From assembly GCA_900769705.1 (NCBI GenBank), contig CAAGHP010000006.1:1-53282 (forward strand): a stretch of DNA of 53,282 nucleotides. The letters run 5' to 3'. This DNA comes from Alphaproteobacteria bacterium. GTDB taxonomy: Bacteria; Pseudomonadota; Alphaproteobacteria; RF32; CAG-239. The position numbers and the translations under genes are program-made. Below are positions 8,716 to 16,644 of the stretch, piece by piece (within the stretch, counting starts at the first letter, position 1; every line of letters starts with the position of its first letter). The notes under the pieces are model-generated. The model was given only the letters and a program-made list of their open reading frames with translations, did no database searches and was not told the origin of the DNA.

Positions 8716-10638
8716 ATGCATACTATTCACACGCTGATTCTCGATTTGACGCTTATCACTATTTATGCGGCTATTGTTACTCTGCTGTTCAAAAAATTAA
8801 AGCAGCCGACAGTGCTGGGCTATATTTTGGCTGGTATTCTGGCCGGTCCGTATTTTGACTTGCTGCCGACTGTAACCGACAGAGAAAATTTGAGCCTGTG
8901 GGCTGATATCGGCGTGATATTTCTATTGTTTGGGTTGGGACTTGAATTTAGCTTTAAAAAGATGATTAACGTTGGTAAAGCGGCGATGATTACGGCTAAT
9001 GCCAATATTTTATTTATGCTGTTTTTGGGATATAACACCGGTTTGCTGCTGGGCTGGACAACTATGGACAGCTTTTTTTTAGGCAGTATGATTTCTATGT
9101 CGTCAACCACGATTATTATCAAAGCTTTTGATGATTTAAATATTAAAAAACAAAAATTTACGGACTTAGTATTTGGCGTATTGATTGTAGAAGATTTAGT
9201 GGGTATTTTACTGTTGGTTCTGTTGCCGACAATCGCTTTAGGTTCTACCATTGACGGCGAAGCGCTGCTGTTCAGCACCGGCAAGCTGATTTTGTTTTTG
9301 GTGCTGTGTTTTGTGACCGGCATATATTTAGTGCCGACGCTTTTGAAAAAAATAGACAGCTTTTTGAATGACGAACAGCTGCTTTTGGTGATAATTGCCT
9401 TGTGTTTCGGCATGGTGGCGCTGGCTAACTATTCCGGTTTTTCATCGGCTTTGGGTGCTTTTATTATGGGGTCTATTTTGGCTGAAACACCGTTGATTGA
9501 GCGTATAGAAAAAACAATAAAGCCTCTTAAAGATTTTTTTGGTGCTGTGTTTTTTGTTTCGGTCGGCATGATGGTTAATCCGGCAATGTTTGTTGAATAC
9601 GCATGGCCGATTTGTGTGATTACTTTTATTGTTATGGTGGGCAAAGTCGCATTTTCATGCTTTGGTTTTGTGGTTTCGGGACAGCCTTTGAAAACGGCAG
9701 TGCAGGGTGCTTTTTCATTGGCTCAAGTCGGTGAATTTGCTTTTATTATTGCCAGTCTCGGTATGAGTTTGGGTGTGTTGCACAAGCAGGTGTATCCGAT
9801 TATTGTGGCTGTATCGGTTATCACAACTTTCTTTACGCCGATGATGATAAAATTTGCCGAGCCGATGTTCAGCGTGATTAAACGCTATTTGCCGGAAAAA
9901 TGGCAGGAGTTTTTGGCACAGCACGCAGCAGGGCAAAAAGAAACTAAAAGCGAAGAGCGTTTATGGAATATGCTGCTGAAAAACTATTTGCTGCGGTTAA
10001 TACTGTTTATTATGATTAACTACGCGGTAATCGGTTTTTCAAGCTACTTTGTACGGCCGTGGGTACATCAATATTTGCCGAATATGGCGGCGAGGGCTGT
10101 GGTTACTGTTATTACGCTGCTGCTGATGTCGCCGTTTTTGAAGGCGCTCATCGGCTGGGAAACAGTTTTGCCGGTAGTGCTGTCCGAAAAAATCCGTCCA
10201 CTGTCAGATATTTCGCACAAGCTGTTTAAGGTTAATATTGGCGAAAATAAGATGGTGCAGAAAGTAAAAGATACATTATTGTGTTCTTATGAAAGTGAAA
10301 ATATTAAAAATCTGTTTGTTTCCAACAATCAGGTAGCAACGGTTTATTATAAGCTGTGGAAAGCTAAAAAGGCGAATCGGTTGCCGCTGCTGTTTTTAAC
10401 TAGCTTCCGCATGCTGATTGTCTGCTTTTTTATTATGACGGTAGTTCATCAGTTTTTAACTGAAAACAGCAAAGTCATTTTTTGTTTGGTGCTGATTTCT
10501 TTAGTTATGCTGTCGCAGTCGCGCTGGCTGTTTGAACAGTATATGAAAATTGAAAAACAGTTTCTGGATAATTTGAACGGAGGTACCGGAAAAGAAACAG
10601 AAAACAAAGAGCCTAAAGATGAAAAGCGTCAGGTTTAA
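8716..10638 (+). CDS. CPA2-family cation:proton antiporter
   Basis: A membrane antiporter of the monovalent cation:proton antiporter-2 family (KefB/KefC-like core). About 12 membrane helices occupy residues 5-385; TVLGYILAGILAGPY and a later GEFAFIIASLG segment are typical. Unlike KefB/KefC there is no cytosolic TrkA-N nucleotide-binding domain. Instead residues about 415-605 hold roughly four further hydrophobic helices and a short charged tail. ATG 8716 is preferred over an in-frame TTG at 8710 because AGGA at 8704-8707 is well spaced for it. The transported ion cannot be told. It ends 27 bp from the convergent sufD. Confidence 0.85.
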   Translation: MHTIHTLILDLTLITIYAAIVTLLFKKLKQPTVLGYILAGILAGPYFDLLPTVTDRENLSLWADIGVIFLLFGLGLEFSFKKMINVGKAAMITANANILFMLFLGYNTGLLLGWTTMDSFFLGSMISMSSTTIIIKAFDDLNIKKQKFTDLVFGVLIVEDLVGILLLVLLPTIALGSTIDGEALLFSTGKLILFLVLCFVTGIYLVPTLLKKIDSFLNDEQLLLVIIALCFGMVALANYSGFSSALGAFIMGSILAETPLIERIEKTIKPLKDFFGAVFFVSVGMMVNPAMFVEYAWPICVITFIVMVGKVAFSCFGFVVSGQPLKTAVQGAFSLAQVGEFAFIIASLGMSLGVLHKQVYPIIVAVSVITTFFTPMMIKFAEPMFSVIKRYLPEKWQEFLAQHAAGQKETKSEERLWNMLLKNYLLRLILFIMINYAVIGFSSYFVRPWVHQYLPNMAARAVVTVITLLLMSPFLKALIGWETVLPVVLSEKIRPLSDISHKLFKVNIGENKMVQKVKDTLLCSYESENIKNLFVSNNQVATVYYKLWKAKKANRLPLLFLTSFRMLIVCFFIMTVVHQFLTENSKVIFCLVLISLVMLSQSRWLFEQYMKIEKQFLDNLNGGTGKETENKEPKDEKRQV

Positions 10639-10665
10639 GTTATGCGTATTTCTAAAAATTCAGTT

Positions 10666-11913
10666 TTACAGCGCTTCTTTCAGCCATTCGCGGATTTGTT
10701 GGTTTTCGATTTTTAGCAGAGTTTCATTCAAATAGGCTTCAATCAGAATCTGCTTTGCGTCTGCTAAGGCTATTCCTCTGGTTTGCATATAAAACAGCTG
10801 TTCTTTATCCAAATCGCCGCAGGTAGCGCCATGCGAACATTTTACATCGTCGGCAAAAATTTCCAGTTCAGGCTTGCAGTCAACTTCAGCGTTGTCGCTT
10901 AAAAGCAAAGCGCGGTGCAGCTGATAGCCTTCAGTCTGTTGAGCGTTCGGCTCTATATGAATTTGGCCTTGAAAAACTCCGCGGCTGCTGCCATCAAGTA
11001 CACCTTTTACCAATTGGTTAGAGGTTGTATGAGCCGCTAAATGGCGGATGTTTGTCGTTATATCGGAATGACCGTTATTATATAAGCGATAGACGCCGTT
11101 TACGTTTGCTTCCGCGCCTTCTTGCTGCAGCTGAACATACGATTCGCTGCGGGCTAGACGGCATTCGCTCTGCGCGCAAAAAGCATTATATCTGCCGTTT
11201 TGGCGGACAATAACGCTGTTTAGGGCAATATGCAGCGCCGAAGAGGATTCTTTGACACGTTTATAATGCGTCAAAACCGCTTCATTGCCGACATATATTT
11301 CATTGACAATATTGTTAAAATAAAATTCATTATCGCCGGAAAAATCTTCCAACAAAGTCAGCTGCGCGCCGCTTTCCAAAACAATCAGATTGCGTACGTT
11401 TTGCCACAAATTTTGCCCATGCGAATGGTATGCGAGCAATATCGGTTTTTCAATTATGGTATTGCGTTCCGCCACAATCATTAAACCTTGTTCCAAATAA
11501 GCTGTATTGAGGGCGGCAAACGGGAAATTTTCTATATCAAATGATTTGTTCAGGTATTTTTGCGCATCTTTATCATAAATCGCTTCAATCAGTGGTTTTA
11601 TAATAAGGCCGCGCGGTGTATCCAGATGCTCTATATCCGGTTTGCCATTGCAAAAATGAACTTTAATCACCTTAAAAGGCAAATTATTGGTATCAAAACA
11701 ATGACATTCGCCGTGACAGCTGCATTTGTGCGGTTCGGTGTCAATAATTAAATCATCAAAAACGGATTCTTTTATATAAGAATATTTCCAGGCTTCCGTT
11801 TTGGCGGTTGGCAATCCTGCCCTTTCAAAAGCCGATAAGCCTTTTTCGCGCAGACCGACCAACAATGGTATATTGCCGCCCCAAAGTTCAATATTTTGCC
11901 GTGTTAAACTCAT
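10666..11913 (-). CDS. sufD: Fe-S cluster assembly scaffold protein SufD
   Basis: SufD joins SufB and SufC in the SufBC2D complex that builds iron-sulfur clusters. The 415-residue protein has the right-handed beta-helix core, and the C-terminal helical part carries the family signature DDVKCSHGATCGDLD followed by LFYMQTRGI. A His/Cys-rich stretch (HKCSCHGECHCF, about residues 62-73) is an unusual insert near the N-terminus. It begins immediately after the sufC stop, the last gene of the three-gene sufBCD operon. No sufS, sufE, sufU or iscR is visible nearby. Confidence 0.94.
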   Translation of the reverse strand: MSLTRQNIELWGGNIPLLVGLREKGLSAFERAGLPTAKTEAWKYSYIKESVFDDLIIDTEPHKCSCHGECHCFDTNNLPFKVIKVHFCNGKPDIEHLDTPRGLIIKPLIEAIYDKDAQKYLNKSFDIENFPFAALNTAYLEQGLMIVAERNTIIEKPILLAYHSHGQNLWQNVRNLIVLESGAQLTLLEDFSGDNEFYFNNIVNEIYVGNEAVLTHYKRVKESSSALHIALNSVIVRQNGRYNAFCAQSECRLARSESYVQLQQEGAEANVNGVYRLYNNGHSDITTNIRHLAAHTTSNQLVKGVLDGSSRGVFQGQIHIEPNAQQTEGYQLHRALLLSDNAEVDCKPELEIFADDVKCSHGATCGDLDKEQLFYMQTRGIALADAKQILIEAYLNETLLKIENQQIREWLKEAL

Positions 11914-12672
11914 TTAGGCCGCCTTTATAAATTGAGTGTAGCCGTTGTTCTCTATTTCTTGCGCTAAAGACATATCACCGGAACAGATAACGTGACCGTC
12001 AGCGTAAACATGTACATAATCAGGCTGCAAATAAGTCAAAAGCTTAACATGGTGGGTAATGACCAAAAGGGAAGTATCTTTGGTACGCAGGCGGTTGACG
12101 CTTTCAGCTACAATTTTTATAGCATCCACGTCAAGTCCGGAATCTGTTTCATCAAGAATAGCTAAATCCGGCTCCAGCAGACTCATCTGCAAAGCTTCCA
12201 AGCGTTTTTTTTCGCCGCCGGAAAAACCAACGTTCATTTCCCGTTTCAGCATTTCTCCGCTGATGTTTAGTTCTTTAGCCTTATTCCGTAAAAGTTTCAG
12301 AAATTCGGCAGCATCTAGTTCTGCTAAATTCATTGCTTTACGTTTGGCGTTTACGGCATGTTTCAAAAAACTGCTGCAGCTGACGCCGGAAATAGCCACC
12401 GGTGCCTGCATGCTTAAAAAAAGGCCCAGCCAAGCCCGTTCTTCCGGTTTTAAAGCAAGTAAATCTTGTCCTTTAAACACAGCGCTGCCGGCCGTTACTT
12501 CATAATCCGGCTTGCCGGCCAAAACATAAGATAAAGTGGATTTTCCGGCGCCGTTCGGCCCCATAAGTGCATGAACTTCGCCTTTGTTAATAGTCAGGTT
12601 TAAACCCTTGATTATTTCTTTTTCTGGCACGCGGGCGCATAAATTTTTAACTTCTAACAAATTTTCTGACAT
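11914..12672 (-). CDS. sufC: Fe-S cluster assembly ATPase SufC
   Basis: An ABC-type ATPase that powers the SufBCD scaffold. The Walker A motif GPNGAGKST (about 38-46), the ABC signature FSGGEKKR and Walker B LAILDETDSGLD are all present, and the 252-residue length is typical. The aspartate-serine-glycine-leucine D-loop is diagnostic for SufC. It lies between sufB (11-bp gap) and sufD (no gap), supporting one transcript. Confidence 0.96.
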   Translation of the reverse strand: MSENLLEVKNLCARVPEKEIIKGLNLTINKGEVHALMGPNGAGKSTLSYVLAGKPDYEVTAGSAVFKGQDLLALKPEERAWLGLFLSMQAPVAISGVSCSSFLKHAVNAKRKAMNLAELDAAEFLKLLRNKAKELNISGEMLKREMNVGFSGGEKKRLEALQMSLLEPDLAILDETDSGLDVDAIKIVAESVNRLRTKDTSLLVITHHVKLLTYLQPDYVHVYADGHVICSGDMSLAQEIENNGYTQFIKAA

Positions 12673-12683
12673 GGTAAAATCCT

Positions 12684-14126
12684 TTATCCTACGCCCCCTT
12701 CAAGGCTGATATTTATAAGTTTAGCCGCTTCTATGGCAAATTCCATCGGCAAATGCTGCATAACTTCTTTGCAAAATCCGTTCACAATAAGTCCGATTGC
12801 TTCTTCTTCGCTGATTCCGCGCTGTTGACAATAAAACAACTGCTCATCGCTGATTTTTGAGGTGGTAGCCTCGTGTTCCAAAACCGCAGATTTATTTTTG
12901 TTGGTAATATACGGTACAGTATGCGAGCCGCAAGTCGAACCAATCAGCAGACTGTCACACTGCGAATAGTTACGGGCGTTGTCGGCATTTTTGCTTACAG
13001 CTACCAAACCTCGATAAGTTTGGTTAGAGTGACCGGCGGAAATACCCTTGGAAATAATCTTGGACGATGTGTTTTTTCCAATGTGAAGCATTTTGGTGCC
13101 GGTATCGGCCTGCTGGCGGTTGTTGGTAATGGCTACCGAATAAAACTCGCCTGAAGAATTATCGCCTTCCAGCACACAAGACGGATATTTCCAAGTCACG
13201 GCCGAGCCGGTTTCAACCTGCGTCCAAGAGATTTTAGCATTGCGGCCGCGGCAGGCAGCTCTTTTGGTCACAAAGTTATAAACACCGCCTTTACCGTCTT
13301 TATCTCCCGGATACCAGTTCTGCACAGTGGAATATTTAACTTCGGCGTCGTTTAAAACCACAATTTCAACAATAGCGGCATGCAGCTGATTTTCATCACG
13401 CTGCGGAGCGGTGCAGCCCTCCAGATATGAAACATAGCTGCTGTCTTCGGCAATTATCAAAGTACGTTCAAACTGACCGGTATTTTTGGCGTTTATGCGG
13501 AAATAGGTGGAAAGTTCCATCGGGCAGGTAACGCCTTTGGGAATATAAACAAACGAACCGTCGGTAAAGACTGCTGAATTTAAGCAGGCAAAAAAGTTAT
13601 CGGTATAAGGCACTACCGAACCCAGATATTTTTGCACTAAATCCGGATGTTCTTTAACAGCCTCGGAAATAGAACAAAAAATAATTCCCTTATCGGCCAG
13701 CCGTGCGCGATATGTTGTGGCAACCGAAACGCTGTCAAACACGGCATCCACAGCCACACCGGATAATACTTCCTGTTCTTTAAGAGGAATACCCAGACGA
13801 TTATAGGTGTCTAACAGATTTTTATCTACTTCATCTAAACTTTTTGGCTGAGCCTTTTGCACCGGAGCAGCATAGTAGCTCAGGTTTTGATAATCTATTT
13901 TGTCATACACCAGTTTAGCCCATGCAGGTTCTTTCATAGTCAGCCAGTGGCGATAGGCTTTCAAACGGCGTTCCAAAAGCCAGTCCGGTTCGCCTTTTTT
14001 GGCCGAAATAAAGCGGATAATATCCTCATTCAAGCCTTTAGGCGCGGTATCTGCCGCAATATCAGTCACAAAGCCGTATTTATATTTGCTGCCGCTAAAA
14101 TCTTCTATTTCCGGTTTTTCTGCCAA
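12684..14126 (-). CDS. sufB: Fe-S cluster assembly protein SufB (TTG start)
   Basis: The main scaffold of the SUF system, on which new iron-sulfur clusters form. It is 480 residues long, with the typical SufB core (GVTCPMELSTYFRINA, YLEGCTAP) and the C-terminal block LEHEATTSKISDEQLFY. The start is a TTG at 14124-14126: AAGGAT and AGG lie just upstream, no in-frame ATG is available before residue 63, and the conserved family sequence begins well before that residue. It heads the sufBCD operon, with a recognisable promoter upstream. Confidence 0.94.
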   Translation of the reverse strand: MAEKPEIEDFSGSKYKYGFVTDIAADTAPKGLNEDIIRFISAKKGEPDWLLERRLKAYRHWLTMKEPAWAKLVYDKIDYQNLSYYAAPVQKAQPKSLDEVDKNLLDTYNRLGIPLKEQEVLSGVAVDAVFDSVSVATTYRARLADKGIIFCSISEAVKEHPDLVQKYLGSVVPYTDNFFACLNSAVFTDGSFVYIPKGVTCPMELSTYFRINAKNTGQFERTLIIAEDSSYVSYLEGCTAPQRDENQLHAAIVEIVVLNDAEVKYSTVQNWYPGDKDGKGGVYNFVTKRAACRGRNAKISWTQVETGSAVTWKYPSCVLEGDNSSGEFYSVAITNNRQQADTGTKMLHIGKNTSSKIISKGISAGHSNQTYRGLVAVSKNADNARNYSQCDSLLIGSTCGSHTVPYITNKNKSAVLEHEATTSKISDEQLFYCQQRGISEEEAIGLIVNGFCKEVMQHLPMEFAIEAAKLINISLEGGVG

Positions 14127-14168
14127 TTTATGCCTATCCTTAATATTTTTGTTTTTAAAAACTGATGC

Positions 14169-14197
14169 ATAATACGTAAAATAAGTAAAAAAATCAA
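14169..14197 (-). promoter_or_regulatory. sufBCD promoter
   Basis: On the minus strand, TTGATT (14192-14197) and TATTAT (14169-14174) are separated by 17 nt, placing a transcription start about 35 nt upstream of the sufB TTG codon. Confidence 0.6.
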
Positions 14198-14211
14198 TAC
14201 TTGTTTACTTA
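14182..14211. promoter_or_regulatory. Inverted repeat overlapping the sufB -35 box
   Basis: TAAGTAAA (14182-14189) and TTTACTTA (14204-14211) form perfect 8-bp arms around 14 nt that contain the sufB -35 hexamer. The position suits a repressor or activator site for the iron-sulfur operon or for the divergent gene at 14261. The regulator is unknown. Confidence 0.35.
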
Positions 14212-14260
14212 ATATTTATTTATTCAGAGTAATATTGCAAAGAGTAGAAAAGGATAAAAA

Positions 14261-15259
14261 ATGATTTATGTACTGTTTGGACTGATTCTTGCTTTAGCAT
14301 TTTATGCGGTTTTACTGCATTTGAAACTGCATGAAATGAAAGAACTTGTGCAGGAAAGCAATATTTTGGCAGCTTCGGAAAATGCCCGCGGTCAGCAATC
14401 ATATTATTTAAAGTTCAATATAGATAAAGATTTGAAAATAACTCAGGTGAACGGTGATACGCTGAAATACGGAAGCTATAACCGGGAGAATCTGATTGGG
14501 CAAAGTGTTTTGGGGACATTATTGAAAGATGTTCCTGCCAACAGAGAAATGCTGGAAGAAACCTTCAGACAGCTGAAAAGAAAAAAGCGCATTATTTCTT
14601 CGGAACAAATTTTACAAAAGTCAGACAGTACGAAAATTCCGGTTTTGCTGCGTGCCCGTCCGATTTTGAACGAACTTCTGCAATGCAAAGGCATTAGTTT
14701 TTGGGGATATCCGCTTAAACAGCAGCTGAATTTGGAAAAACAGCTGAAACAAGTGCAGGAGCAAGATCAGCTTATCGGCGATATTTTGAACGCAGAAAGT
14801 TTTTATAAGTATTTGGACGAACGCGTAAAAATTTGTAACCGTTATAATCGGCCGTTGCTGCTGATTGTGGTGGAATTGGCTGATATCTATAATTTTATCA
14901 ATAAAGGATTCAGCTTTGAAACCGGTGACAAAATGCTGCGTCTGGCGGCGGATGCATGCATTGAAAGTACGGGAAAAGACGCTAAAATCGGGCGCTTTGA
15001 ACACACTAAAATCGGTATTGTTTTAGAAAAATTTCCTGACGATAAAATTGGAGAACTGACGCAGACTTTGTGGGAAAAATTGATAGGAAATATCCGCAAA
15101 CTGAATGTGGATAAGGTAAATGCCGGTATGGTCTGTATTTATTACGCTCGCCGCAAGAATAATGACGAAGCCGAGAATATGCTTTCGCGCACCCGCAAAT
15201 ATTTGAGTAACAGCCGAGCGATTCATCGCTATGGAATTGGAACAAGAGATAAAGAATAA
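14261..15259 (+). CDS. Membrane-anchored PAS protein with degenerate GGDEF domain
   Basis: A 332-residue protein with one N-terminal membrane helix (about 2-22), a PAS-like sensor region (about 48-150, YLKFNIDKDLKITQVNGDT) and a C-terminal domain (about 175-320) that follows the GGDEF fold: LNAESFYKYLDERV, LLLIVVELADIYNFI, then RFEHTKIGIVLEKF where active enzymes have RxGGDEFxxxL. The GGDEF signature is replaced by EHTKI, so cyclic-di-GMP synthesis is unlikely; a regulatory or structural role is inferred. AAAAGGA precedes the ATG. Its stop overlaps the next gene (TAATG), tying it to the LysM/M23 lipoprotein and possibly the SecDF genes. Confidence 0.7.
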   Translation: MIYVLFGLILALAFYAVLLHLKLHEMKELVQESNILAASENARGQQSYYLKFNIDKDLKITQVNGDTLKYGSYNRENLIGQSVLGTLLKDVPANREMLEETFRQLKRKKRIISSEQILQKSDSTKIPVLLRARPILNELLQCKGISFWGYPLKQQLNLEKQLKQVQEQDQLIGDILNAESFYKYLDERVKICNRYNRPLLLIVVELADIYNFINKGFSFETGDKMLRLAADACIESTGKDAKIGRFEHTKIGIVLEKFPDDKIGELTQTLWEKLIGNIRKLNVDKVNAGMVCIYYARRKNNDEAENMLSRTRKYLSNSRAIHRYGIGTRDKE

Positions 15260-16170
15260 TGTTAAACGCAGCAACCGGCATTAAAAAATTTTTAGGCATG
15301 GCGGCAATGCTGTTTTGTCTGACCGGATGTGTCGGGCGAAATTGGGTTTGGAACAGCTGGGGTTCCGGCAATTCCGTTGTGGTTCAGCGCGGCGATACGC
15401 TCTATAGCATTTCCCGCCGTTACGGTGTACCATTGAAAGATTTGATTAACGCCAATAATTTGCATGCGCCATATACTTTGCGAGTAGGACAAAGCTTAAA
15501 TCTGCCGGCAAAGCAATATCACACAGTGCAGCGCGGCGATACGCTTTATAGCATTGCCCGTCAGCATAATGTTGATGTGACTTCGCTAAGCCGGGTTAAT
15601 AATATGCAGACACCGTATTCTTTGAATATCGGCGACAGATTAGTGCTGCCGGCTTCGGTGGGAACAGTTCCGTCCGCTTCATATTCTTCGGTTTCTGATT
15701 CAACGGCAAATTCTGTTTCTTCAACAGTTAAAACTGCTTACACGCCCGCAAAATCGGCGCCGATAACCGATAGCTATGTGGCTCCTAAAGCCCGCAAAAC
15801 AAAATTTGACTGGCCGGTTAGGGGAACGATTATATCAGGCTATGGTAATTTAGGCAGCGGCCGCAAAAACGACGGCATAAATATTAAAGCAGCGCTGGGA
15901 ACTAATGTAAAGGCCGCAGATTCCGGTACAGTCGCCTATGCCGGCAACGAACTTAAAGGTTTTGGCAACTTGATTTTGATTAAGCATGTCGACGGTTGGA
16001 TAACGGCTTATGCTCATAACGACAGGCTGTTTGTTAAAAAAGGACAGAAAGTTACACGAGGCGAAAAAATCGCCACTGTAGGCAGTACCGGCAGCGTGAC
16101 TACGCCGCAGCTGCATTTTGAAGTTCGTTCCGGTAAAAAAGCCGTAAATCCGCGCCCATACCTTCCGTGA
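15259..16170 (+). CDS. nlpD: NlpD-like lipoprotein with two LysM and one degenerate M23 domain
   Basis: A 303-residue envelope lipoprotein: signal sequence with lipobox LTGC (about residues 21-24), two LysM peptidoglycan-binding domains (about 41-85 and 91-131, each with VQRGDTLYSI), a Ser/Thr-rich linker and an M23/LytM domain (about 180-303). The first metal-binding motif HxxGxD is changed to NDGIN, although LHFEVR near the end is kept. That pattern fits NlpD/EnvC-type activators of cell-wall amidases rather than an active endopeptidase. It precedes yajC-secDF, a neighbourhood common in Alphaproteobacteria. Confidence 0.85.
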   Translation: MLNAATGIKKFLGMAAMLFCLTGCVGRNWVWNSWGSGNSVVVQRGDTLYSISRRYGVPLKDLINANNLHAPYTLRVGQSLNLPAKQYHTVQRGDTLYSIARQHNVDVTSLSRVNNMQTPYSLNIGDRLVLPASVGTVPSASYSSVSDSTANSVSSTVKTAYTPAKSAPITDSYVAPKARKTKFDWPVRGTIISGYGNLGSGRKNDGINIKAALGTNVKAADSGTVAYAGNELKGFGNLILIKHVDGWITAYAHNDRLFVKKGQKVTRGEKIATVGSTGSVTTPQLHFEVRSGKKAVNPRPYLP

Positions 16171-16266
16171 AGCTTAAAAATTCCGTTAATAACTTGAAAT
16201 TTTAGTTTTTTCTCACAATAAATTGATGTAAAACTATGGCATAAATTTATGTGAAAGGAGAAAAAT

Positions 16267-16632
16267 ATGCTGATTAGTAATGCTTTTGCCGCGGCCGGAG
16301 AGGCCGGAATGCAAAGCGGTTCTATGGCTGTTACATTGACACAGCTCGGTTTGATTTTAATAATTTTTTACTTTTTCCTCATTCGTCCGCAAACCAAAAA
16401 AATGAAGGAACATACGGCGATGGCGGAAGGATTGAAAGTCGGTGACAGAGTTTTGACCAGCGGCGGTATCTATGGTAAAATTACCAAGCTTAACGGTATG
16501 GAAGTTACGGTGGAAATTGCTGCAGGCGTAAATGTGGCGGTTGAACGCATGACTATCAGCGGCGTTGTTGCTCCAGAAACAAAACAGGCCGAAACAAAGC
16601 CTGTTAAAACAAAAGCTAAAAAAACAAAATAA
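16267..16632 (+). CDS. yajC: Preprotein translocase accessory subunit YajC
   Basis: A small single-pass inner-membrane protein that associates with SecDF. One hydrophobic helix (about 25-42) is followed by FLIRPQTKKMKEH and a cytoplasmic domain with GLKVGDRVLTSGGIYGKI, the family hallmark. The C-terminus is a Lys/Thr-rich tail. AAAGGAG precedes the ATG, and secD follows after 12 bp. Confidence 0.96.
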   Translation: MLISNAFAAAGEAGMQSGSMAVTLTQLGLILIIFYFFLIRPQTKKMKEHTAMAEGLKVGDRVLTSGGIYGKITKLNGMEVTVEIAAGVNVAVERMTISGVVAPETKQAETKPVKTKAKKTK

Positions 16633-16644
16633 AAGGAATATCAG

